From: Helopsaltes ochotensis
Lineage: Eukaryota > Chordata > Aves > Passeriformes > Locustellidae
Direction: 5' to 3'
Length of the DNA: 64,000 nt
Assembly (NCBI GenBank): GCA_013400155.1
Contig: VXBM01001332.1
Location: 40,858 to 104,857, forward strand
Below, piece after piece: positions 24,901-36,900 of this stretch. A program made the translations under genes and the position numbers. Position 1 is the stretch's first letter. The number at the start of each line of letters is the position of its first letter. Under the pieces are notes generated by a model, which worked only from the letters and a program-made list of their open reading frames with translations, did not search any database and was not told where the DNA came from.

Positions 24901-27900
24901 ACAGTGACACTGGGGGCACACAGTGACTCTAGGGGCACACACAGTGACACTGGGGACACACTCAGTGACTCTGGGGACACACACAGTGACTCTGGGGACA
25001 CACTCAGTGACTCTGGGGACACACACAGTGACTCTGGGGACACACTCAGTGACTCTGGGGACACACACAGTGACACTGGGGACACACACAGTGACACTGG
25101 GGACACACACAGTGACTCTAGGGGCACACACAGTGACACTGGGGACACACACAGTGACTCTGGGGACACACTCAGTGACTCTGGGGACACACACAGTGAC
25201 TCTGGGGACACACTCAGTGACACTGGGGGCACACAGTGACTCTAGGGGCACACACAGTGACACTGGGGACACACTCAGTGACTCTGGGGACACACTCAGT
25301 GGCACTGGGGGCACACACAGTGACTCTAGGAGCACACACAGTGACACTGGGGACACACAGTGACACTGGGGCACACACAGTGACTCTGGGGCACACACAG
25401 TGACTCTGGGCACACACACAGTGACTCTGGGCACACACACAGTGACTCTGGGCACACACAGTGACACTGGGGCACACACAGTGACTCTGGGCACACACAC
25501 AGTGACTCTGGGCACACACACAGTGACTCTGGGCACACACAATGACACTGGGGCACACACAGTGACTCTGGGGACACACACAATGACCCTGGGGACACTC
25601 GGCGGCCCCACAGACCTGCACTTGTGGCACTGGTAGACGTTCTCGCCGCAGTTGCCGCACACGCCGGGGTTGGCGGGCACCGAGGCGCTGCAGCGCGGGC
25701 ACTGCAGGGTCTCGGTGGACGCCTGGTAGTTCTCGTAGAAGTCGGCGAACTCGATCATCAGGTTGGAGGCCACGATGGGCAGGGGCAGATCGATCTTCAC
25801 CTCCGTCTGCCCCGGCGTCAGCTGCACCTTCTTGGCCTTGTGCCAGCGTGCCGGCCTGGAGGAGGGGTGGGAAGGGAAGGAAGGGAAGAAAAGGAAAGGA
25901 AGGTTTTCCAGAGGGAAGTTCCTTCCCCACCCACGTGTGAGGAGAAGCCAAATGCGACCGTCTCGGCTCCAAATCTCCTTTAACTGGGATGAATGGAGAG
26001 CAGTCCTAGGATTCGTTTCCTTAGCTTCTGTATTGACATGATATGTAGCCAGAAATACATTTTAAGCCTTTATCCTCTTCATAGAGAGAGACTGTTTGGG
26101 ATTAAAGAGCTGTTGATGCCTCATGGAAAAACTTTAATTCTACAGACATTTTCTAGGGATTTTCACCTCCATTTTTTTATTAGTAAGGACATTTGCATGA
26201 AAACAGGATATTTATTTCTTAAAGATCTCATCTGCTCCCACTGCTTATTCTCAACCTGAAGTCAGAATCCTCTCTTTGTGACATCATAATCCTCTCCACA
26301 GCAGCCACTTGTGATGTCACAGAGGATTAAGACTTCAAATAAGCAATAAGCGGCGGGCACAGATTAATCCCTAAGCCAGAGAGATCTGATTCTGGTGAGA
26401 ACATCTCAAGAAGTAAGAAGGGGAAGCACATAAGCAGGACTGGCTCCAGACTGAGCAGTGTGTTGAAAAGGAGCCATTTCTGGTAGGTAAAGCAGAGCTG
26501 AGAGTGAGACCATCCAACTTCTAATTTTAATTCTACTCTATGGCTTCAAACAAACAATGTTAATGCTTTCAGCGTTCCTGGACATGCTGCTAAGTCCAAA
26601 TCCCTTTTGGAGTCAAACCACCCATGAAGTGCTCTCTGTATTACTACTGGTTCCCACACAATTAAGTCAGGTGCTTAAAAGCGAGCCTGGACAAAGTTAG
26701 AATCCACAAATTTTATAGACATTTTCCAAGCTTCAGAGGAAATCTGGATCTTTGCTTCAACAATTGCAGGGGATTCAGAACAATCTCACCCGATGAGGGC
26801 TGAGTGTGATGAGTAATAATCTAAGGGGAACCTTTGGGGAAAAACAAGAAGCCAAGAGAACGAATCAGATTGAGAGACTGCACACAAAACTCGATGGACA
26901 TACTTATTCTTCAGCTCCACGATGGCCTGCACGGTCCTGTTGTTGTAGTAGAGGTTGATGGTTCGCACCATCTTGGTTCGTTTCAGGTCCCCAATCTTCA
27001 CTGTCACCTTGCTGATGGTGTGGCTGCCAATGAGCTTCACCACCTGCTGTGTGGTCGTGTAGCGCGTGTCCACTTTGATGGACGAGAGCTTGATGTACTG
27101 GGGAGACAAACCAAGGGCACACTGTCTGTCTGAGGGCACCCCAAAACCCCAGGGACATGGCAAACCACACCTGGAAAGGGCTGGGNCAGGGACATGGCAA
27201 ACCACACCTGGAAAGGGCTGGGACCCCTGATGTACTGGGGAGACAAAGCAAGGGCACACGGCCTGTCTGAGGGCACCCCAAAACCCCAGGGACACGGCAA
27301 ACCACACCTGGAAAGGGCTGGGACCCCTGATGTACTGGGGAGACAAACCAAGGGCACACTGCCTGTCTGAGGGCACCCCAAAACCTCAGGGACATGGCAA
27401 ACCACACCTGGAAAGGGCTGGGATCCCCACCACTGGAAAGGATTTCATATCAGCAGTTACTGCTGATGTCATGCAGAGCAGCTGGAGCTGTGCCAGGGGA
27501 GGGTCTGGTTGGAGATCAGGGCAAGGTTCTTCCCCCAGAGGGTGCTGGGGGTTCCCCCAGGCTCCCCAGGGAATGGCCCAAGGCTGCCAGAGCTCCAGGA
27601 GTATTTGGAAACCATTCCCAGGGACGCCCAGGGTGGGATTGTTGGGATGTCCTGTGCAGAGCCCGGGGCTGGATTTGATCCTTGTGGGCCCTTTCCAACT
27701 CAGGATATTCCATGACTGTGTGATTCCAGGGTTACTTACACAGAAGGGCACCTCGGGGTTGTTGCAGACAAGGCAAGGATCACTCTCCAGGTAGTAGCCA
27801 TCGAATTCCACGAGCCCAGACAACGTGCTGGAATGAGGGAACAACACTGATACATGGACCTGGGCATTTGCTGCTCTAAACCCAGGCTATTCAATCAGAA

Positions 27901-30900
27901 TCACTTTCATTTGCCCCAGTTTCAGTGTGTAACAGAACTGTTACAATGTAAATCACACTGGAAATAACAGGTTTTAACTAAAGCAGCATTTTTATTGTAA
28001 TTGTCAACGGCCAAGGTGGGACCAAGAACACAAAACTGCAAATCTCTGTTCTCCAGCTGGGCCTAAGATTTTATAACATTTACTGACAGTGCAAGCAGAA
28101 GTGCTCAAGCCAAGCTCTGCTGGTAGGGCACAGGTCAGGTTTCCATCTGGCAGAAAGGATTCTGCAGCCTTCCCAAGCCCAGCAGGCACAGAAGCTCAGC
28201 AGGGCCCATCCCCACCACCAGAGCTGCAGAATTCCCCCACGGATGGAGCTCAGCTGGAAAACCCTTCAGTGACATGGATCAAAGGCAGAAGTGACTCACT
28301 TGTAGATGTTGGAGTTGGGGTGGTTGGTGAGAATGTGGTTTTGAGTCCGGAGGATCTCCACGGCCTTTTGGGAATATTCCTTCAGCTGAAATACAACCAG
28401 GAAAAGACAGTCTTTGAAACAGTGCTTTTATTGCTGCACAGACACAGATATCCCTCATCTTCTGGTGCTCCAGGTCCCTCAGAAGAGGCACACACCACAC
28501 CTGCATGAATTTATGTGTTTAAAGTATTACCCAGGATTGTAATCGATCCTAAAATTTGAGATTTACACAGTAAGTGCTGTTTGCCAGTCAATCCCTGCAA
28601 ACACCTGCCAGGATTTGTACATTTGGGCATTCCCCACTCTTTGAACATACTCATGCAAGTATCAATGGGTCTAAGTTACTTGTTCTCAATCCCACTGATC
28701 CCTGAAAAGAGGCCACCACTTCCTTTGTTCAAAAATCATGATTACAAAGATTTCTAGTAGTTCAAATATCAAAAATCTACAAACTGGAGCTGCCAGATTC
28801 ACAAAAGCCCGTATTTTTCTCAATAAATAAAAAACTCACCAGCACAATTTCACCCCCAAAACAAAAAAACAAAAACCCACACTTCCAAATTTTTTAAAGA
28901 TCCTGCTTTTTTAACATTAAAGTTCTAGGAACATGAAAAATTTCCACCAGAAGCTCTTCTGACAGAAAATCTGTCCCAGCTGTATCATAAATGAGCCCCT
29001 GGGATGCTGTAGCTCCCTTCTGGAATGTCACTGTACCTTTTTCTCGGTCTGCTGTGTTTTCAGGGAGAAGTACCCCAGGAGATCTACAAACTGGGCAGCC
29101 TTTCTTCCATAGGCTGGCAGTTCTGGCCAGATGGACCACATGAGATCCAGCAGCAACTCCTGCTGGGACTTGTTGGAGTTCCTGTTGAATGGATTACAGA
29201 CAGTCAGGGTCCTGAAGAGGGCACAGATCTTGTGCAGAAGGAGAACATAAGCTCCAGTCCACCAAGCTGGGAAACCCTCATCTTGCAGAGTTCACAGAGC
29301 TAAATCCCATCATCCCCTGAACCCAGTTGTTTTCCAGCAATCCAAAACAAAAGCAGCTGTCCTGCAACAACTGAACAGAGCTCTGAAGAAGTCCAGCCCC
29401 CTGAAGTGCTCCTTTCCCCACACAATTCCCAACTTTTCACAGTGTGAGTCTGGATCTGCCTCAGAAATTCACTTTGCCCACAAACACCTGCTCCTGGTCA
29501 TGATGGGAGTCAGATTTTGCAGACAGAAATAAAATGCTCCTTGCAGATGACAACGGAGATTGATCATGGCTAAGTCAGAACTTCCACCTCCAGCCCCAGT
29601 AACTGCAAACCAATGAGGGCAATTCCAGAGGGGGCCAACGCCTGCAGGCTCCAGCATCCTTCAGAGAGAGGCTGTGGCCCTGAGCCAGCCCCCAGGCTCA
29701 CCTGTAGATGTGCAGGGCCAGGCAGTGGGCTTGCCACCTCACTGAGGAGGAGTTGGATTCCAGCAGGAAGCAGCGCAGGAACTGGATGAGGGTCTCCTTG
29801 TCAGCAAACTTGTTCAGTTGGTTCACCAGGGCCGTGCACAGCTGGTCCTCCTGACTGCCTGAACCCTCACCTAGGGACACAGGGAAGGCTTTAGGGGGAA
29901 GATAAATGCAGCACCTCACAGGCAGGCCAATCTCCTATTTCCAAGAGTCAGGATAATGGGGATAAATTATTACGTTTCCGGTAACAGGGAAGTTTAACAT
30001 TCCTGTCTTTTTCAAAAATATAAGCCAGTACTGCTGACTAGCAGGAAAAAAACTGCAGGAAAACTTGCCAGTGAGGACGTGAGAAATGTGCTACACATCC
30101 TGATAAAAAGGATTGACCATGAGGCAATGAAAAGACTCACAGAGAACCATCTGATGGTGAAAGCCAAAGCGGTTCCTTGAAGAAAAGCCAAGAGAGAATT
30201 TATGCCCGTGACTTTTACAGGGAAGCTTAATTACTTTCCCAGGACTGTGGATATTCATTAAGCCTCAGCCCTGGCTCCAGCAGAGCTTCCAAAGCAGCCA
30301 GAGGAAACAAGTCTGAACAGAATCACTGCAGAGCAGAGCTAACTGGGTGTGCATCCCCAGGATTTGTTTTAATCCTCGTGAGCATTTCAGCCTCCTACAA
30401 CCCAGGACAGGCAAGTTGAGCAGAAGCTGCCTCATCACTAGATTAGGTAACATCATTAGACAACTTCAAACCTACTCAAGGCAATAAACACAGTGGGTTT
30501 GGGATGTCCTCAGCACATGATTTCAGCCCAGCTCTGAAGACACACTTCTTCACCTTAGCCTCATCTACATGTGGGAAAACTGCTCCTCTCTGCTGACTGT
30601 GGCTGTGGTTGCCCCTGCCACCAGCCATGACCCCTTCCCAACAGCAGGATTTATCATCCAGCTCTTTCTAAACAGAGTAAGAAAGGCTGTGAGGAGCAGA
30701 CTTGCTCCCTAAAACCACAGGACAGGGCCCAGCTGCCCCTCACCCTCTCGCTCCTTCTCCTTTTCCTCCTTCTTGCTCTTTTTGGTGGAGGATTTGTTCT
30801 GCGCTGCCGCCTGCCCGGAGCCTGATGCTGCAGGAGCAGAGGTGGAAGAGGTGCTGGAAGCTCCTGAGGATGAAGCCACAGACAGCACTTTGCTGCCACA

Positions 30901-33900
30901 CAGAGCACAAGACAACAGCTGCAGGAGAACCGGGGACACTCCTTCGTCTACCAGGAAGCTGACTTGGAGCAGGAAATAGAGAACCGCTGCGGAGGAAAGG
31001 AGAAAAGGTTTGAATCACACAGTCATGGAACACCCTGAGTTGGAAAAGGTCCACAGGGATTGAATCCAACCCCAGCCCTGCACGGACACCCCAACAATCC
31101 CACCCTAGGTATTCCTGGGAGTTGTGTCCAAACACTCCTGGAGCTCTGGCAGCCTCGGGGCCGTGCCCATTCCCTGGGGAGCCTGGGCAGTGCCAGCACC
31201 CTCTGGGGAAGAACCTTTTCCTGAGATCCAGCCTAACCCTGCCTTGACACAACTCCATGCCACTAAAGGCTGAATTAAAAAAAGAAAAGAAAGAAAAAGA
31301 AGTCCTCAACCTAAACCAAAAGCCTTTGTACACAAGAACCAAACTCCCAGAACTGTCCTGACCCTGCACCACAGCAGCCTAACACTGGGGTACACCAGGT
31401 ACAGTAGCTCATCCCAAATTACTCTCTGGGACAACGGTAGCACAAGCAAGAGAACACAGATCTCCTGTTCCTCTAAGTTATCCATGACACCATCTTTTGC
31501 TCTTCAGCCAAGGACCAGATGCAATTAGGGCACTGGGATAATTAGTACTGGAAACAGTTCAATTCTATTAAAATCCTCAGCTGTGTCTCCCCTTTTCTGC
31601 TGAGCTTCCCCATCCGAGCCACCTTGAACCCAACCACGACACCACTGCTCCCCCAAACCCTGCAGACAGGACTCACAGTCATCCTTGATGCAGAATTTCT
31701 GCCAGTTCACTGTTCTCTGTGTGGCAATCTCTGCACAAGCCTTTAAATGTTCCATCTGCAAGGCACAAAGGGATGGGATCAAACAGCACATCAGCATTCC
31801 TGTCACACCAATGCCACTCCAAGGCCCTTTCCCTGCTCCTTCCCTTACTGTGAGTGCTCCTGTTTTAAGGTCACTGAAATTTGATCTTATTCTCCTTGTG
31901 TTATCTCCTCCCTTGACCTAAACCCCAAGACTCCTCCCCTGCAAACCTGATAAAACCGCACGATGCTGCCCCGGCACCCCTCTCCATCTCTCTCTTCATC
32001 TTCCTCTCCCTCCCTAGTCCTGGGGGAAATAAATATGGATTCTCATGCTTAACAAAACAGAAACAGCCTTGTCTCATCTGTTTCCCTGCCGGCAGCTGCA
32101 CCTCCCTGGACACGCTGAGCTCCGGTGCCACACGATGTACACCTTACCAGGGAGATCAGGGTGTCGTACTGCAGGGCAGAGCCCGAGCTGGCTGTCACCA
32201 CGCTGGCCCTCAGGAAGATGCCCTGCTCCTCCAGCAGCTTCTTGATGCCCCTGACGTGCGAGTCCAGGGTGTGCAGGTCCCGCAGCTGCCGGTACTTGTC
32301 CTTGGAGCCGCAGATGAAGAGCAGCAGCTTGCGGACCTGGCGGCGCACGAACGGCGTCTGCTGGATCATCAGGTACTGCAGAGAGAAGCCAGGGCAGCGT
32401 GAGCTCACAGGGGCACGCTGGCCAGCTCAAATGAGGGCTTCTTCCAAAAGGAAAACACATGGGACGTGTGCTCAGTCAGCTTTAAGGTGCTGTAAGTCCC
32501 AGGGAGAAGAAACACTGCACAGCAACTGTGCACTACCTGCTGGAAACCATGCCTTGTCATCTCCAACCTCAAACAAACACCTAACCAAGGCTAATTAAGA
32601 AATCCTAACTCATACTTGTGTAAATGTAAGATAACTTGTTACATAAAGCAGGAAGCAAACTGAGAAGACAAACTCCAAGTATCTTCCTGATTTCTTTTTT
32701 AAGGCCCAACAGCTGAGCATGATGTCACAATTTTCCATCTCACAGCAGGTTTTCTCTCTAAGCTTTGTGGCAGCAACCACTGAGTTCCAAGAAAAAACAG
32801 CAACCTCTTTTTTCATGTTTATTCTCCCACAGATTGCTGTTCAACAGGAACACACAAAGTCAAGAGTTCACCTCCTTTCAAGGAGATTAAAAATACAAGA
32901 TGGAGCTGAGACCAGCACTGCAAAAGCTCACCTCTCCCAAGAAAGAAATCATTATTGGAGTTTTCTTGTGGAAATCTGCAGGTGTATCGTGTTCTTGCTT
33001 ACCTCAGACAAAAAGTAGAACCAGGAGTGATCAAAGATGGGCGGGGGGATGCGGGAGTTTGTGTCTGCAATCTTCTTGATCTGGTAGGGCAGGCGCAGCA
33101 CCATCTCTGTCAGGAGCTGAGTGTAGGCCTCAAAAACGTCTGCAGCGTGACCCTGGCAGCAAGAGAAACCCCTCAGGCTCTGAGCACACCCAGAGCGGTG
33201 ACACCATGAATGACAGGGTGCCTTTGCTGATTTTTTAGAAACAAGGGATTTCTGCCGCTTTGCAGCCCAAATGATGAATAAAACCCTGCACAAAGCCTTG
33301 AACTGGGTGGCAGCTGTGAGGATGCACTAAGCTAGTCTGGAGTAATAAAGCAGTTCGACTTAGGAGACATTCTTACATTTCATCAGGCTTTTTGCACACC
33401 ACCTCTACAAATACCAAACCATGCCATAATGGCACCACAGTGTGGAACAAGCCTGGGAATTACTGTGGAAATTCCCATCCACTTCCTTGGCACACCAAGT
33501 TCAGAAATTCTGCCTGCCAAGCACAGGGAGTCACGGGCTGGAGCAGCTTCCCTTCAGGATGATCAACAATTCCTCCAGGAACAGTGACAGCAGCTCCACA
33601 GAACTCCTGGGTTAGGAGTGCACCAAGGCATGCAGTGAGCTGGGCTGCCCTGTGGGAACTCTGAGCACTCCCAGTTATAACTTTGTGCTAGAAGATGGAT
33701 TTTGGTTGCTGTTCTAAAGGCAAACTCCTTGTGCAGGGCTGCTTTCCCAGCTCTGTGCAGCCTCCTCTCAGTGCACAGCTCCCAGCACAGGGCAGGACTC
33801 ACCTTCACATACTGGCGGAGGAAGAAGGGGCTCATGTCAGGGGGAGAGGAAGTGGTGTGAGGCTTCAGGAGCTGGCTGGTGGCCACAGGCTCCTCATCAT

Positions 33901-36900
33901 TCTGCTGGCTCTTCCAGTACTCCAGCAGGGACTTGAGCACGTGCAGACAGTAATCAACAGCACCAGAGCTCAGCAAGGCAGCTGCTGTGGCACTGGAGAT
34001 CAGGGAGGAAGCCTGGAACAGAGGGAAGGAGCTGGATCAGGAACACACCTGGGAACCTGCAGCAGGGAAGGCTGGGGCAGCCCCCAGCACCTGCTGACAA
34101 TGTGGGCAAGAAAGCAGGTTTGGATGAAACTTTGCAGGCAGCTTTTAAGTTTGGGGTTTGTTTGAGGTTGGGTTTTTTGGGTTTTTTTGTGTTTATGAAA
34201 AGCAACTCAAATATTTACAGAGACTCTTTTGAACAAGTGCTTAGTAAAGGAAAACAAATAAAATCTCCTCTTAAGTCTAATCTCCCCTCGACACATGTGC
34301 CAGAGGCCACTCTGCTGTGGATTAGACGACTAGGGCTTTTTTCCCTTCTTTCCCCCCTCCTCTTCTTTTTTTTTTTTTTTTTAAAGTTGGGATTTCTATT
34401 TGTTTATCTGGGATTTGGCCAGCTGGGCATGAATTCTGGTAGAGAAAGAGTCCCTGTTGCAGCTGCCGCTCACAGGCTCTGCTCCACCCAGGTATTGCTC
34501 CACCTGCATTCTGCAAGACGAGGAGCTTTGATTTCTGTGGGAAGCTCAAGTGAGTAACAAAGGCTGGAGAAAAAGCTACTGTAAATAAAACTATTAAAGC
34601 AGCCCTGTAAATCCAAACAAACCCCACAGCTCATAAGCTCATTAAAATTTGATGCAGTTCAGACTAAATTTTTTAACCTCTATGCTTTTTTATTAATCTC
34701 CTTCCCACCACACATACTGCTTTTTATGCCTTATTACTGTACCTTTTAGCAACAAATATCTAAGGAATCCTCTTAGCGACTTTTACGTTGACACAGCAGC
34801 ATATTGCTTTCCAATAATCACATTACAAATCCTCTTTAACCCCTTCAGCACTGGGGAGATGCAAGGGAAAAATCTGCCAGACCATTTTAAGTAACATCAC
34901 TAATGTGCTGCCCTGAGCTCAGCCTGGAACTGTGCACGGAACAAGAGCATCCAATCGTCTTCACACAGCTGCTTCCTCCAGTCCCAGTTTTGAAACTCTT
35001 TCTACAAGTGTTCAGTAACATTGCAGGTTCCCAATACATTTTTCCAAAGCCCTCTCAAGGATTTTTCAGTTTCCATCTGTTATTTCAGTTAGCAGCTTTT
35101 AGATTGTCTCTGATGAATGAAAGCCCTGCAAGCACATCATGGAATCCCAGAGTGGTTTGGGTTGGAAGGGACCTTAAAGTTCATCCCATTCCCCCCCCTA
35201 CCATGGGCAGGGAGATCTTCCATCGTCCCACATTGCTCCAAGCCCTGTCCAGCCTGGCCTTGGACACGTCCAGGGATCCAGGGGCAGCCACAGCTTCTCC
35301 ACCCTCAAAGGGAAGAATTTCTTCCCAGTATCTGACCTAAATTTCCCCTCTTTCAGTCTGACCCATTCCCCCTTGTCCTGTCACTCCAGCTCCTGATGAA
35401 CAGTCCCTCCCTGGCTTTCCTGCATCACCTTCAGATCCTGGGAGGTGTTGTGGGCTCTCCACACAACCTTCTCCTGTCCAGCCTGTCTCCACAGGGGAGG
35501 TGCTCCGGTCCCCTGAGCAATTCCATGCCCTCCTCTGCACTTGCTCCAGCAATTCCATGTGTTCTCATGCTGGGAGCACCAGAACTGTGTGCAGAGCTCC
35601 AGGTGGGGCCTTGTGAGAGCTGAGTAGAGGGGGAGAAAATCATCCCCTGACAAAGCAATTTGGAAAATGTACCTCACAAATGGAAGTCTTGGATCCTGAC
35701 TTGGTTCTGGACATGAAGACACTGAGCAGCCTCATCACCACCAAGTGCACCTCGTTCACAGGGGAGCGCTCGTTTTTCTTGGACACATCCTGCAAGAAAA
35801 GACACCTCCTGCTTGTTCAATCCCAGAGCTGAGCAGTGTCCCAAGCCTCTCACGTTCAGTGCTCGGATCCTCAGGAAGCATTTCTAATTTCAGCTCAAGC
35901 AATAAGACTGAAAAAGCAGCAAAAATGCCTCAATAGAAGGGTGGGCAGCGGCCTGGCTGCCAGAGAAGAGTCCCACACAAATGAAAACCTACATATGTCA
36001 ATCATGCATTTACTGATCATGGCTCTTCTCAGAGTTTAATTCCAGCAAAACAAATTTTTATGCTCACTTGTGGATGCCAGACCCAGGGAAACAGTGGGAA
36101 TTCCACTCATGTAATTTTCTACCTTACATGAAAAGAGGCAAGAGGAATAAACTGCCTGAACTCATCCACACAGCAATGTTTCTGTGACTCCCAAGGACAG
36201 TTCATCCATGGAAAGAAACCCTGTCCAGAAGGAGCAAATTCAGAGCATGAGCCCCCACAGCACTTTACCTTTTTGTCCATGCCCAGCTCTGCAATCAGCT
36301 GGGACAGAAGGTTATCCAGAGCTCCCTTGTCTTTCTCATCATCTCCATCTAGGTCTGTTGTGAGCATCAGAATAACCTGGAAGAGCAGTGAGAGAATGAT
36401 TAGAGGGCAGGACCCATATTTTCAAGACAACTATTTATCTTTCACAAAACAGCATGGATTTTATCTTGATTTATCTGTGTTCTTTCCCAAATCCAGTCTG
36501 TGCCTCACATCCTAATATGAACATTCAGCATAAACCCACAAGACCTTCCCAAACACAGTGGAGCTCAAGGATTGGAGCCCTCAGGCTTCTTAGTCAGCTG
36601 TAAAGTCACACTCAGAAAGGGCACAAGTCCAGGAAAAACCTGTGGGTAAGGAATGCTGTGCAACAGATGGACTCACACTGTGACCAGGCAGGAAGGAGAA
36701 AAGCACTTGCAAACAGAAACCAGTGATTGAATTGTTTGATTTGGGCTTAACTCTGAGCCCTCCTCACTCACCTGCATGTAAGGGATGGCCCGGACCCCCC
36801 CAACGTTCCTCAGCTGGGGCAAATTCTGCAGCAGCCTCTCCAGCAGCATCAGCCGGACCATGTGCAGCCTGGGGATTCAGAGGCAGCCATCAGACACAGC

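Noticed and set aside
24820..25363. Long plus-strand open frames coding Met-Thr-Leu-Gly-Thr-His repeats
   Set aside because: They follow from a stop-poor satellite unit and are open in several frames and on both strands. No codon bias or family match.
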